Positions 9,501 to 15,274 of a DNA stretch of 41,136 nt are shown here, in pieces. The notes under the pieces are model-generated. The model did no database searches and was not told the DNA's origin. It saw only the letters and a program-made list of their open reading frames with translations. Made by a program: the position numbers and the translations under genes. Source of the stretch: Deltaproteobacteria bacterium (lineage in GTDB: Bacteria > Myxococcota > SpSt-1050); contig JAOAFA010000111.1 in NCBI GenBank assembly GCA_026416535.1, positions 1 through 41,136 of the forward strand. The letters are read 5' to 3'. Position 1 is the stretch's first letter; each line of letters opens with the position of its first letter.

Positions 9501-10390
9501 ACGCCATCAGATGTAACTATCGCTTCGATTTTCAAAGAATCAATCCCATTGGCAATGAGATATTCATACTCTGAAGTTACTTTCAGTGTTGGCGTCTTTA
9601 TAGGCTCTTTCATAGATATTAAAAGAGGTTCTTTCGTGGAGGAGGTAATTTCGTTTCCCTGTGCATCTTTACACTTAAAACTAGCGTTTACCTGTATGTC
9701 AGTATTAGCATAGGTCAAGGCGTATAGCCTAACCTTTGCAATCCCCTGAGCATTCGTAAGTACGGATATATTAGTTACAGGGGTCTCTACGTTGCCTTGG
9801 AAAGAACCCGGAGAAGTAGCAGTAAATACAATCTGCGTCCCTGATGCCACTGGTTTTCCTTCGAAATCTGTAGCAATAGCCTCTATCTCCACGAAATCCT
9901 CCCCGTTAGCTATTACCTCCCTATCCTTTGCTGTGAGAATTATTAGACAAGGTTCACCTGTTTCAACGGGAACCTTCACAAATGCAACAGAGGCAGATTT
10001 TTTGTACTCTTTATTTGTGGAGGGATCTTGATACACTGCTGTCACCGTTACAGTTCCTTCTTCCTCAGATGTCAGTGTTTCCGTTGCCTGTCCATTACTT
10101 GTATATAATACAATATTATTTGACTTGTTTGAGAACTTCCCCTTACCAGTAGCTATTAAGGAGATTTCAGTTTCATCCTCTGCATTTTCACCACCTATTG
10201 TCAGTTTGACCGTGATTTTAGCAGAAGATTTACCGTCGGCAGGAATGTTAGAATTCGGGGAGATTGTCAGAACAAGCTTCACAGTCTTAGGACCCGATAC
10301 ATCCTCAGTAGTGGTCTCTCCTTCTCCACCGCAAGAATAAAATCCTAATAAGCTAATCAGTACAACGAAAGACAAATACACATATCTCAT
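3527..10390 (-). CDS. Giant repeat lipoprotein: Ig-like (Big_1/invasin) modules plus Ca-binding loops
   Basis: A 2287-residue predicted surface lipoprotein. The signal peptide MRYVYLSFVVLISLLGFYSC ends in a lipobox (Cys 20, then GGEGE). The mature chain is three super-repeats of about 680-710 residues. Each contains bacterial Ig-like modules of the intimin/invasin type, recognisable by 'PADGKS', 'IANGED', 'IANGID', 'AADGVS', 'MADGID', 'QANGTD' and 'IADGDS' (seven in total). Next is a 'GAKP..KY..(F/L)(S/T)C' segment with a second Cys, then 'NPRDG(L)V(T/S)II' leading to EEEFDD and three D-x-N-x-N-G type loops per unit (starting near residues 593, 1272 and 1982). The unit ends in a 'W.G....C......ICP' Cys pair. 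The loops resemble dockerin/EF-hand Ca-binding loops. The RBS AGGAGG is 7 nt before ATG 10390. A role in adhesion or cell-surface architecture is inferred, and no enzyme domain was seen. Confidence 0.85.
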   Translation of the reverse strand: MRYVYLSFVVLISLLGFYSCGGEGETTTEDVSGPKTVKLVLTISPNSNIPADGKSSAKITVKLTIGGENAEDETEISLIATGKGKFSNKSNNIVLYTSNGQATETLTSEEEGTVTVTAVYQDPSTNKEYKKSASVAFVKVPVETGEPCLIILTAKDREVIANGEDFVEIEAIATDFEGKPVASGTQIVFTATSPGSFQGNVETPVTNISVLTNAQGIAKVRLYALTYANTDIQVNASFKCKDAQGNEITSSTKEPLLISMKEPIKTPTLKVTSEYEYLIANGIDSLKIEAIVTSDGVNPVTNEVDVIFDTVLGYFVASDNSKPKNIIVKTQGGKASAQLKSDGDMGIARVNIQTKVSDKQLSKSIDIRLIRNATISCNYIGDKHLGLKNSGHKDFTSMCFKVVDDQGAPISKITLNFAPSDAPGGIYVNPTSMVSDDSGLACTVLYAGTVPTTVWVKGSSKVGEARCGPVVMTTGVPNAKYLNFSCSPTDINVQGFVYDLLEQNCAVAIADRFSNKIPFATKIFFRTEAGAITPSAETSEEGDKIGIATVTLRTQDPRPKDVPPLTDEPRVGTGLARNPRDGLVTIIAATTGEEEFDDENGNGQYDLGEAFVDLGEPFVDMNDNNQWDSDEAFIDVNLNGNYDGPNGKWDGNTVIWKPTWVVWTGNIATGGKCLGATPDPNSASVICPERFDIPNKGSMPFYYSFKDFNLLPPIPGSMIEVKVDGAGKLLGDTSKTVPAMTGISIFKVRKANQTNPKISYEVNEFKFGTGYSGGFTLADEDPEKEVMKPSYVSVTIETKTSTGSEKTVISSSGRMDSTISSGACRSKLSFTPSLPVAADGVSQVLIKAEPLDKDGLPWDTTITFSTDIGKFTAGGSKYLVVNSSNKQATVQMVNGERGGTATVQASFICNDSYGTKVTDEVKITFIGVNIVVEPESGKTSIMADGIDSVKFNATLIDDSGMPVADGALVKFATNLGYFKNPPDIGSPNGYKCVNTKINTTNICVTQTSGGVATVDMVGGYSTGEATVSASLFQSNPELKSEVKVNVVQLADIKFLSVSKSPLGVKDSGYNESAEVIFRVVDTAGRPLSGQNVDFTFTGAQSGSSAITLNPTSSVSAEDGLVKTIIRTGTLAQTVNVLARAQMGTQIVTASSEPIVIIGAKPNRKYVTLSCEHKNLGGFGSEKVGTNCVASARDRYTNIVKMPVAVRFMAEAGIITNVSNITEEGNAYAAYITNNVRKPADVAPISKEPSYVSGGKTYNPRDGLVTIIAAFKGEEEFDDINGNGKYDNGEPFVDQGEPFVDENDNGYCDGSTAADEALRQQNKPYNCAELYIDTNNDAKYTPSNGVWDAHSDPNDNSLVWVKTYILWSGPVAIGSTCSQNSPNLSVICPTNFNLADGSSQDFTYEIKDERLNPITKSSIITLFTLGKIGIDGKPPVLKDDLGMKISVSRSCQSFVCSEQTSITDFSSGIKGVFAVFDDVAGDSGQTQNVSANVKVTYSFDPSADEKNYDQSATITSLGIMNDPNATGPCAFRLEASSTVIQANGTDSTLISVKDMRDQFNQPIGPNVPVQIKTTLGKFSNGEQEIVVLTNNNSEATVTMFGGSQAGAAEVSAQYFCGNKAPLRKITVIIRPADALTKYFISVVASDLSLIADGDSRTTITAFVFDNTNAPVKSGSVKITTTDGTLECIDPPPTCVYNDIQHKDVTAQLNNSGNASVKLISGPVAALARVEGKFTTPDNKIISNSTYVSFVTLGSIMYQFITTDVMGAKGSGFNETAIIGFKVFDNIGQRFPKNQRVDFTLSNAPGGLIIIPPYAYTDDSGMVYATVKAGTVATTFTVTATSSLPGVTVRGVSPAIAVIGAKPSARYMNFTCEKKVVATLGSSPKEIPCTVSLGDRYTNKVEKATTVHFRTEAGLMTSQALTYDRATAQAKYPNDWESYLGTAEARLRTSEPYPYDVAPISGEPYNGTYNPRDTIVSIISVTTGEEEFYDNDGNGEFTGSEMWRESIFQGQPQKFDPGIDKKCRRIDIASYDPPVCNNWLNTVGGDTISVSEPFIDLAEPFFDADDDNTKNLPIEQFFDTNGDGIWNAGNNRWDSNTNIYKETIMAWSDSVDQVANPFPSTGQCSGNVPVTPGINLICPNTAFTMGNGQTMRFNFKVCDSHFVNQAGAILKFETAKPISDKVPPPPVISGPSEFVIPEKPPYKLVFTYSSPTQVTVCQTDPNDSNYRICYINTVVKLNKTLQLFSDYCYSDYVTLQAPLLDQGTGTIQTFLKATISDKVLWYITGTVTY

Positions 10391-10404
10391 AATTAAACCT
10401 CCTA

Positions 10405-10421
10405 AAATCCTGAAAGGATTT
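10405..10421 (-). promoter_or_regulatory. Leader hairpin just upstream of the giant lipoprotein ribosome binding site
   Basis: AAATCC-TGAAA-GGATTT is a perfect 6-bp stem with a 5-nt loop. In the mRNA it ends one nucleotide before the AGGAGG of the giant lipoprotein gene. A stem here could modulate ribosome access or protect the 5' end, and that role is inference. Confidence 0.35.
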
Positions 10422-10428
10422 GCTAAGA

Positions 10429-10457
10429 AATTTACATTAAAAAAAATACATTTGCAA
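10429..10457 (-). promoter_or_regulatory. Putative sigma70 promoter of the two-lipoprotein operon
   Basis: On the minus strand TTGCAA (10457-10452), a 17-nt spacer with eight consecutive T, and TAAATT (10434-10429). This is 38 nt before the start codon. Spacing is ideal but each hexamer matches only 4/6. Confidence 0.4.
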
Positions 10458-10993
10458 CTGAAATTTTAAAAATGAAAATTATGAGCTCACAAAAGCCGTA
10501 TGTAAGGAGGATGCATTTTCCCCCCAATCTACTACCCTTCAAAACAAGTCCTATTAAGTATATTGCCAAAACTCTAGTAAAGATAATTAACTGAAGATCT
10601 GTAGTCATTGATAAGTAGATATCCCATAGTTCAACTTAAGCAAAAAGCCTCGAACTTACATTGAGTAAGTAGAATTTTTTAAGTGCTGTTCACTGAGGGA
10701 TGAGGGTAAAAGAGATAAAGAACCGGTCTAGAGTTTACTCTTTTCGTGCACACTAAAGGATTTGGGAATTTTTCGCGTTTTGAGATTAAAAACTCAACTA
10801 CAAATAGTAAAATCAGTAGCTTAATGGCAAAAGGCTCGTCTATTGTCTTATGTTAAGACATGAGCAAGACCGTTTTAATTCACAATTAAATACGAGTTCG
10901 TCTTAAACGACTCATAGTGATATCTTGTATTTAAGTGTGTGAAGAAAGACAACATTCCCTCCACAAGTGTGTACGTAAAAGATCAAGAAGCTT
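10458..10993. other. Non-coding, hairpin-rich intergenic block
   Basis: No reading frame with a plausible ribosome binding site, and no tRNA or rRNA signature. It holds a run of inverted repeats. ACTTAC/GTAAGT (10654-10659/10665-10670) lies within a longer imperfect stem from about 10634 to 10687. AAAAGAG/CTCTTTT is at 10708-10714/10738-10744 and TTGAG/CTCAA at 10780-10784/10793-10797. TGTCTTA/TAAGACA is at 10844-10850/10854-10860, closed by GCTC/GAGC at 10834-10837/10862-10865. TTTAATT/AATTAAA is at 10874-10880/10884-10890, and a bulged GAG-TCGT/ACGA-CTC follows at about 10895-10912. The cupin operon ends at 10994 and reads into this block, so some stems may act as terminators, but none has a strong T-run on the minus strand. 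A structured RNA is possible. Confidence 0.4.
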
Positions 10994-11353
10994 CTACTTA
11001 TTAATATCTTTATCTACTCTTCCGTATTTGTCTTCAAGCCTTACAACATCGCCTAGGTGGGGCGTTGATACCTCAAGCACATCACAATCGCTAATTGCTT
11101 CCATTCTATGTTTGGTTAAAGGCTTTATATGATAAGGTTCATAAGCTTTCAGAATCAATACAATCATTTTGCCGCCCTCCTCGACCTCAAACCTCATCTC
11201 TCCAGAGATAACCATGATTGTCTCATCTTTTATTCTATGATATTGAAGACTTAATTTTTCTCCTTTATTTATATGAAGGATTTTACCAACATAGTATTCC
11301 GTTTCGGCCCATAGCAGTTCATAACCCCATGGTTTATCAATCTTCGTAATCAT
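10994..11353 (-). CDS. Cupin of the mannose-6-phosphate isomerase type II-like family
   Basis: A 119-residue single-domain cupin. The N-terminal 'KPWGYELLWAETEYYVGKILHI' and 'LSLQYHRIKDETIMVISGEM' match the C-terminal cupin domain of type II mannose-6-phosphate isomerases/GDP-mannose pyrophosphorylases. The usual HxH of cupin motif 1 is only partly present (YHRIKDE), while the second half keeps 'YHIKPLTKHRM'. Stand-alone versions often sit beside nucleotide-sugar genes, which fits its neighbour, the RmlD-type reductase. The two genes overlap in an ATGA, and GGGAGAG lies before ATG 11353, so translation is probably coupled. It is last in the argS operon. The exact sugar substrate cannot be read from the sequence. 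Confidence 0.7.
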   Translation of the reverse strand: MITKIDKPWGYELLWAETEYYVGKILHINKGEKLSLQYHRIKDETIMVISGEMRFEVEEGGKMIVLILKAYEPYHIKPLTKHRMEAISDCDVLEVSTPHLGDVVRLEDKYGRVDKDINK

Positions 11354-12207
11354 ATTTCTCTCCCATATCTGTACATTATATATTCTTTGACTTCATCCTT
11401 CCAGTGTGGTAAGCGAAAACCTGTCAATTTATACAGTCTCTCTGTATTTAACTGAATATGATGAGGTCTAATAGCAGCACACTTAAAATTACCCCATTTC
11501 TTTTTTCTGACAAGCCCAGCCTGTAATTTAAGTAAATCGCATATAAACATCAGCTGTTCATACCTAGAGCACACTCCATCTGAAGAAATGTGCACTACAC
11601 CTATATAATCTGTATTCAAAAGCCTGCCCACTGCATATACTACATATTTTACATAGGTGGGGGAACCGAACTGATCGATGACCGCATCTACTTCCTCTCC
11701 TTGCTTCAATTTTATAATGGATTTATCAATAAATGTCTCTCTAAACTCCCCAAAAAGCCATTGGACCCTTGCAATCAAGTAATTGGCTCCGGAGAATTTT
11801 ACAAGTTGTTCACCTTCGTATTTGCTTTTAGCATATGTATTTAGGGGATTTACCTCTTCATCCTCGCTATACAAACCCTCTTTACTTCCATCAAAGACAT
11901 AATCAGTAGAAAAATGGATCAGCCTAGCTCCATAATCTCTCGCTATTGATGCAACGTAACCAGCCCCTGCTGCATTAACAATAAATGCCTCCTGCTGATG
12001 AGTCTCACAATAATCTACATCGGTAATAGCCGCCGCGTTAACTATGATAGTAGGGGAATATTCGGCGACTATTTTTCTTAACCCCTCTACATTCATGATA
12101 TCGCATTCCCGATGAGAGATAATGCGCCTTTCAAAATTCTGTGGTAGATAGCTCCCTAATGCCTTACCTAACAAACCACTACCAAAAATAAGTATTTTAT
12201 CGTTCAA
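11350..12207 (-). CDS. rmlD: dTDP-4-dehydrorhamnose reductase-like SDR (RmlD family)
   Basis: A 285-residue extended short-chain dehydrogenase that by family reduces dTDP-4-keto-L-rhamnose to dTDP-L-rhamnose with NAD(P)H. The nucleotide-binding loop is 'ILIFGSGLLGKAL' (GxxGxxG, residues 5-17). 'NAAAITDVDYCE', 'HFSTDYVFDG' and the catalytic Y-x3-K in 'YAKSKYEGE' are all present, as in RmlD. The start is a TTG at 12207: GGAG sits 7 nt upstream and no ATG or GTG precedes the Rossmann strand. The stop of the SPOR gene falls within that ribosome binding site. rmlA, rmlB and rmlC are not in the window, so substrate identity rests on family only; another 4-keto-sugar reductase is possible. Confidence 0.8.
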   Translation of the reverse strand: MNDKILIFGSGLLGKALGSYLPQNFERRIISHRECDIMNVEGLRKIVAEYSPTIIVNAAAITDVDYCETHQQEAFIVNAAGAGYVASIARDYGARLIHFSTDYVFDGSKEGLYSEDEEVNPLNTYAKSKYEGEQLVKFSGANYLIARVQWLFGEFRETFIDKSIIKLKQGEEVDAVIDQFGSPTYVKYVVYAVGRLLNTDYIGVVHISSDGVCSRYEQLMFICDLLKLQAGLVRKKKWGNFKCAAIRPHHIQLNTERLYKLTGFRLPHWKDEVKEYIMYRYGREI

Positions 12208-12210
12208 AAT

Positions 12211-12894
12211 CTACTCCATTGGTGTTATAAATGAATTATATCTCTCCTTTTTATCAAATTGCTGCTTAAACTTTTCAGCCTCTTGTTTGGTGGCGAATTT
12301 ACCTACCCTTACTCTGAAGATATCCTTATCTTTGCTCCTTGCTCTCTGAATCCAACTCTCATACCCTCTCTTTTCTAACTCAGCTGCGATCTTCAATGCC
12401 TGAGAGCGATCTGGAAAGGCACCTACTTGAAGGGTAAACTTTGCCTCTGTAATCTCTTCCCGTTTAGTATTTGGTGAAGGTTCTAACTTTGTAGATATCT
12501 TCTGCCTCTCTCCTTTTTTATCCTCCTTTCTTTCTTTAATAATAGGTGTATCAGGAACAATCTTCTTTTCAACCTGCTCTACTTTAGTAGCCTCGACATT
12601 TTGGCTGGCTACTTTTACAGTCTCTTCCTCTTTTTTCCCAAGATTTTTATCTACAGAGACTACTGCCTGTTCTCCTATATCAACGACTCCTGTATCAACA
12701 ACTGAGGTATAAGGCCTAATTTCATGATCCTTTACCTTTATTACATCATTAGGTTTGTCACTAGAAACGGCCACACCTGACAATTTCTTTCCGAAAAAAA
12801 CCCCTGCCCCAAAGACTAGAATCATTATAATAATTGAGGAGAAAAATAGTAGAAATACCTGTCTTTTATCTACTAATACACTGTCATTCTTCAT
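12211..12894 (-). CDS. SPOR-domain inner-membrane protein
   Basis: A 227-residue bitopic protein: a short cytoplasmic start, one transmembrane helix ('VFLLFFSSIIIMILVFGAGVFFG', residues ~13-35), and a charged Lys/Glu/Thr-rich periplasmic linker (residues ~45-145). A C-terminal SPOR domain follows, from 'FTLQVGAFPDRSQA' through 'FRVRVGKFATKQEAEKF' (residues ~150-218). SPOR domains bind denuded glycan strands at division septa, so a DedD/FtsN-like role is likely but not shown. The architecture equals DedD and many SPOR proteins downstream of argS in delta-proteobacteria. ATG 12894 overlaps the argS end by 11 nt and is preceded by AAAGGAG. Confidence 0.85.
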   Translation of the reverse strand: MKNDSVLVDKRQVFLLFFSSIIIMILVFGAGVFFGKKLSGVAVSSDKPNDVIKVKDHEIRPYTSVVDTGVVDIGEQAVVSVDKNLGKKEEETVKVASQNVEATKVEQVEKKIVPDTPIIKERKEDKKGERQKISTKLEPSPNTKREEITEAKFTLQVGAFPDRSQALKIAAELEKRGYESWIQRARSKDKDIFRVRVGKFATKQEAEKFKQQFDKKERYNSFITPME

Positions 12895-14608
12895 CTTCCT
12901 CTCCTTTCAAGCTCATTCTCTCAGGTGCATCTATACCCATTAAATCAAATGCATTTTTAAGAACATTTTTTAATGCCAGTACCAAAGCTAATCTACCCTT
13001 CATCTTCAGAGGATCATCAGATAACACCTTCTCTGTTTTTTTATATTTAGTATAGTACTGATGAAACATTGACTGCAATTCTTGAATATAATATACAAGT
13101 AGATGTGGTTCAAGTGATTTCGCAATAGTATCAAGCAGGTCAGGATATTCTCCCATTTTCTTGATAAGATCAAGCTCTTCTTGTAACCTAAGTCCGTCAA
13201 ACTCATCTTCTGGAGATACAATCTCATCTATCTTAATTCCACATTCAGATGCCCTTCGTAAAATAGAACAGATCCTGGCATATCCGTATTGGGCATAATA
13301 TACTGGGTTATTCAATGAATGACTTTTTAATATATCAATATCAAACTCCAACTGAGCATCACTTTTACGCATTAAAAATGTATATCTCGTGGCATCTTTC
13401 CCCACCTCTCGGATAATCTCATCAAGAGTAACAAAGTCTCCTTCTCTCTTTGACATCTTTATAGGTTTTCCACTTTTTAAAACCTTTACCATTTGAACTA
13501 AGACTACAATAAAGCTGTCTGGATCATATCCTAACAATCTAATTGCACTCCTCATCCTGGGTATGTATCCGTGATGATCTGCACCCCAAACATTGATAAG
13601 CTTTTTATATCTACCACCCTCTCTTTCAAATTTATCTTTATGATATGCAATATCCGAAGCAAAATAGGTATAATGCCCGTCAGATTTTCTAAGTACCCTA
13701 TCCTTATCCCCCTCAGCTGAATCTATCTTTAAAAACAGAGCTCCATCCTTTTCAAAAACCTTTGATTCTCTTTCGAAATCTTGAATGCACCTCTCTACCA
13801 ATCCCTTATCAAAAAGGGACTTTTCAAAATAAAAAGAATCAAATTTCACACCTAAATCTGCCAGGGTCTTTTTTATCTTTGTAAGCATATAACCAATAGA
13901 AAAATCTCTAATTTTATCAAACTCTTTATCAACCATCTCATAACTTATCCCCTCTCTTAATATCAACTCTTTTGCTATCTCCTTTACATATTCCCCTTTA
14001 TACCCGTCATCAGGGATCAAGGCCTCTCCTTTGCCCTCAATCTCTTTCATCCTTTCAATAACAGAGACAACAAGATTCTTGACCTGTGCACCTGCATCAT
14101 TAACATAGAATTCCCTTAATACATCGTATCCCTGTGAGATGAGTATTTTTGAGATTACATCCCCAAATACGGCCCCACGTCCATGTCCAATATGTAAAGG
14201 ACCCGTAGGATTTGCACTGACGTACTCTATTAAATATCCCAAGCCTTTTTTCTCGCTACAGACGCCAAATCCTTCCCTCTCTTTCAGAATAACTCTAAGT
14301 ATTTTTATTATAAATTTCCTTGAAAAAAATATATTTACAAATCCTGGTTCTGCAAACTCTATTTTTGAGGCAAAGCTATTATTTAAACTATCATTAATCT
14401 CGTTAAGCCTTAAAATTAATAAGTTAGCTGCCTCCTTTGGGGGAATCTTCATGACCTTAGACATAATCATAGGTGCATTTGTAGAGATATCTCCCCACTC
14501 TGGTTTCCTCGGCTTTAGAATGTCAATCCTAAGGGCCTCAGTATCAACTTCTGAAAAGGCTTCTCTAACTGCCTTTAAAACAATGTCGTAAAAATGATTC
14601 TTTATCAT
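12884..14608 (-). CDS. argS: Arginyl-tRNA synthetase
   Basis: A 574-residue class Ia synthetase that charges tRNA-Arg. The N-terminal Add-1 domain (residues ~1-105) precedes the catalytic 'SANPTGPLHIGHGRGAVFGD', which carries the HIGH motif. 'REFYVNDAGAQV' follows, then 'WGADHHGYIPR', and the KMSKS equivalent is 'IKMSKREGDFVTL'. The C-terminal DALR anticodon-binding domain runs from about residue 445 and includes 'NNPVYYAQYGYARI' at its border. Length is typical and no residue appears to be missing. It leads the argS-SPOR-rmlD-cupin operon. A possible promoter is TTGTTG (14676-14671), 17 nt, TAATAT (14653-14648), 40 nt before the start. Confidence 0.97.
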   Translation of the reverse strand: MIKNHFYDIVLKAVREAFSEVDTEALRIDILKPRKPEWGDISTNAPMIMSKVMKIPPKEAANLLILRLNEINDSLNNSFASKIEFAEPGFVNIFFSRKFIIKILRVILKEREGFGVCSEKKGLGYLIEYVSANPTGPLHIGHGRGAVFGDVISKILISQGYDVLREFYVNDAGAQVKNLVVSVIERMKEIEGKGEALIPDDGYKGEYVKEIAKELILREGISYEMVDKEFDKIRDFSIGYMLTKIKKTLADLGVKFDSFYFEKSLFDKGLVERCIQDFERESKVFEKDGALFLKIDSAEGDKDRVLRKSDGHYTYFASDIAYHKDKFEREGGRYKKLINVWGADHHGYIPRMRSAIRLLGYDPDSFIVVLVQMVKVLKSGKPIKMSKREGDFVTLDEIIREVGKDATRYTFLMRKSDAQLEFDIDILKSHSLNNPVYYAQYGYARICSILRRASECGIKIDEIVSPEDEFDGLRLQEELDLIKKMGEYPDLLDTIAKSLEPHLLVYYIQELQSMFHQYYTKYKKTEKVLSDDPLKMKGRLALVLALKNVLKNAFDLMGIDAPERMSLKGEEDEE

Positions 14609-15217
14609 AATCTAAGCATACTCAAATATAAATCAAACCTTAGCTTAATATTACCGTATTTTTATTATATCAACAAAAAACTGCTAAGGAATAAAACAGT
14701 TAATTTTTATGATGCACTGTGGTATAAGGAAAATCCCCTCACCATTTCTCAATGAAATATATATAACCGTTTTAGAGTATCAAAAAAATTTGAATATTCA
14801 GAGGACGAGAATCTTATGAGACTCCCTGAGAGAATAATGTATAAAAGTAGAATAAATACTCCTCCCATAAGGGTCAAATAAATGGCCTTCCGGTGATATC
14901 CTGACATAGCACAAAAACACCAGTTCATTGAAAGAGGAGTTAATAAGGCATCCATCATCAAGATACATATACGAATTTGAGGTTAGGGGGAAAAGTGGAA
15001 GAAGTGTTTAGTAAATTAGTTGCAGATTATACTCCATTTTTTCTATACTGGATATTTGCTCGCAAAAAGTGTTGCACAAGCAAAATATAATGCCTTAAAT
15101 TAAAAATAGCTTGCATATGGACTTTTTTAAGAAAATAAACATTTTTTGCAAGTTTCATTCTTTTCTATCCCTTGGGATCAAAAAATATGGTAAGGAATAA
15201 ACCTAAATAATAAACTT
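14609..15217. other. Divergent intergenic region without a convincing gene
   Basis: Separates argS (-) from the TPR gene (+). The argS promoter candidate lies at 14648-14676. A dyad ATCCC-TT-GGGAT at 15167-15178 is flanked by TTTT (15161-15164) and AAAA (15181-15184) and sits just before the TPR promoter, so it could be an operator. TTTGCT/AGCAAA at 15055-15060/15079-15084 is a weaker inverted repeat. A minus-strand frame at 14749-14961 encodes one hydrophobic segment but lacks a ribosome binding site. Confidence 0.4.
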
Positions 15218-15246
15218 TTGACTATATCTCTAAAAGATGATATTAA
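15218..15246 (+). promoter_or_regulatory. Putative sigma70 promoter of the TPR-rsmI-kelch operon
   Basis: TTGACT (15218-15223), 17 nt, TATTAA (15241-15246). The expected transcription start is near 15253, about 22 nt before ATG 15275. This argues against the longer in-frame TTG start at 15218, which would be the -35 box itself. Confidence 0.55.
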
Positions 15247-15274
15247 TAGGCATGCAAAACTATGGAGATTACAA

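Noticed and set aside
10642-10680. Possible tRNA T-arm (TTCGAGG on the minus strand) and a T6 run after a stem
   Set aside because: No matching acceptor, D or anticodon arms, and the flanking 5-bp stem does not pair. The T6 run is on the plus strand, where no transcript is expected.
14749-14961. Minus-strand frame of 70 codons with one hydrophobic segment (GGVFILLLYIILSGSLI)
   Set aside because: No ribosome binding site at any of its starts, no recognisable family, and it lies in the divergent promoter region. It may be a decayed membrane gene.
15218-15274. Longer start (TTG) for the TPR protein
   Set aside because: The TTG is the -35 hexamer of a TTGACT-17-TATTAA promoter, and the zinc ribbon begins exactly at ATG 15275.
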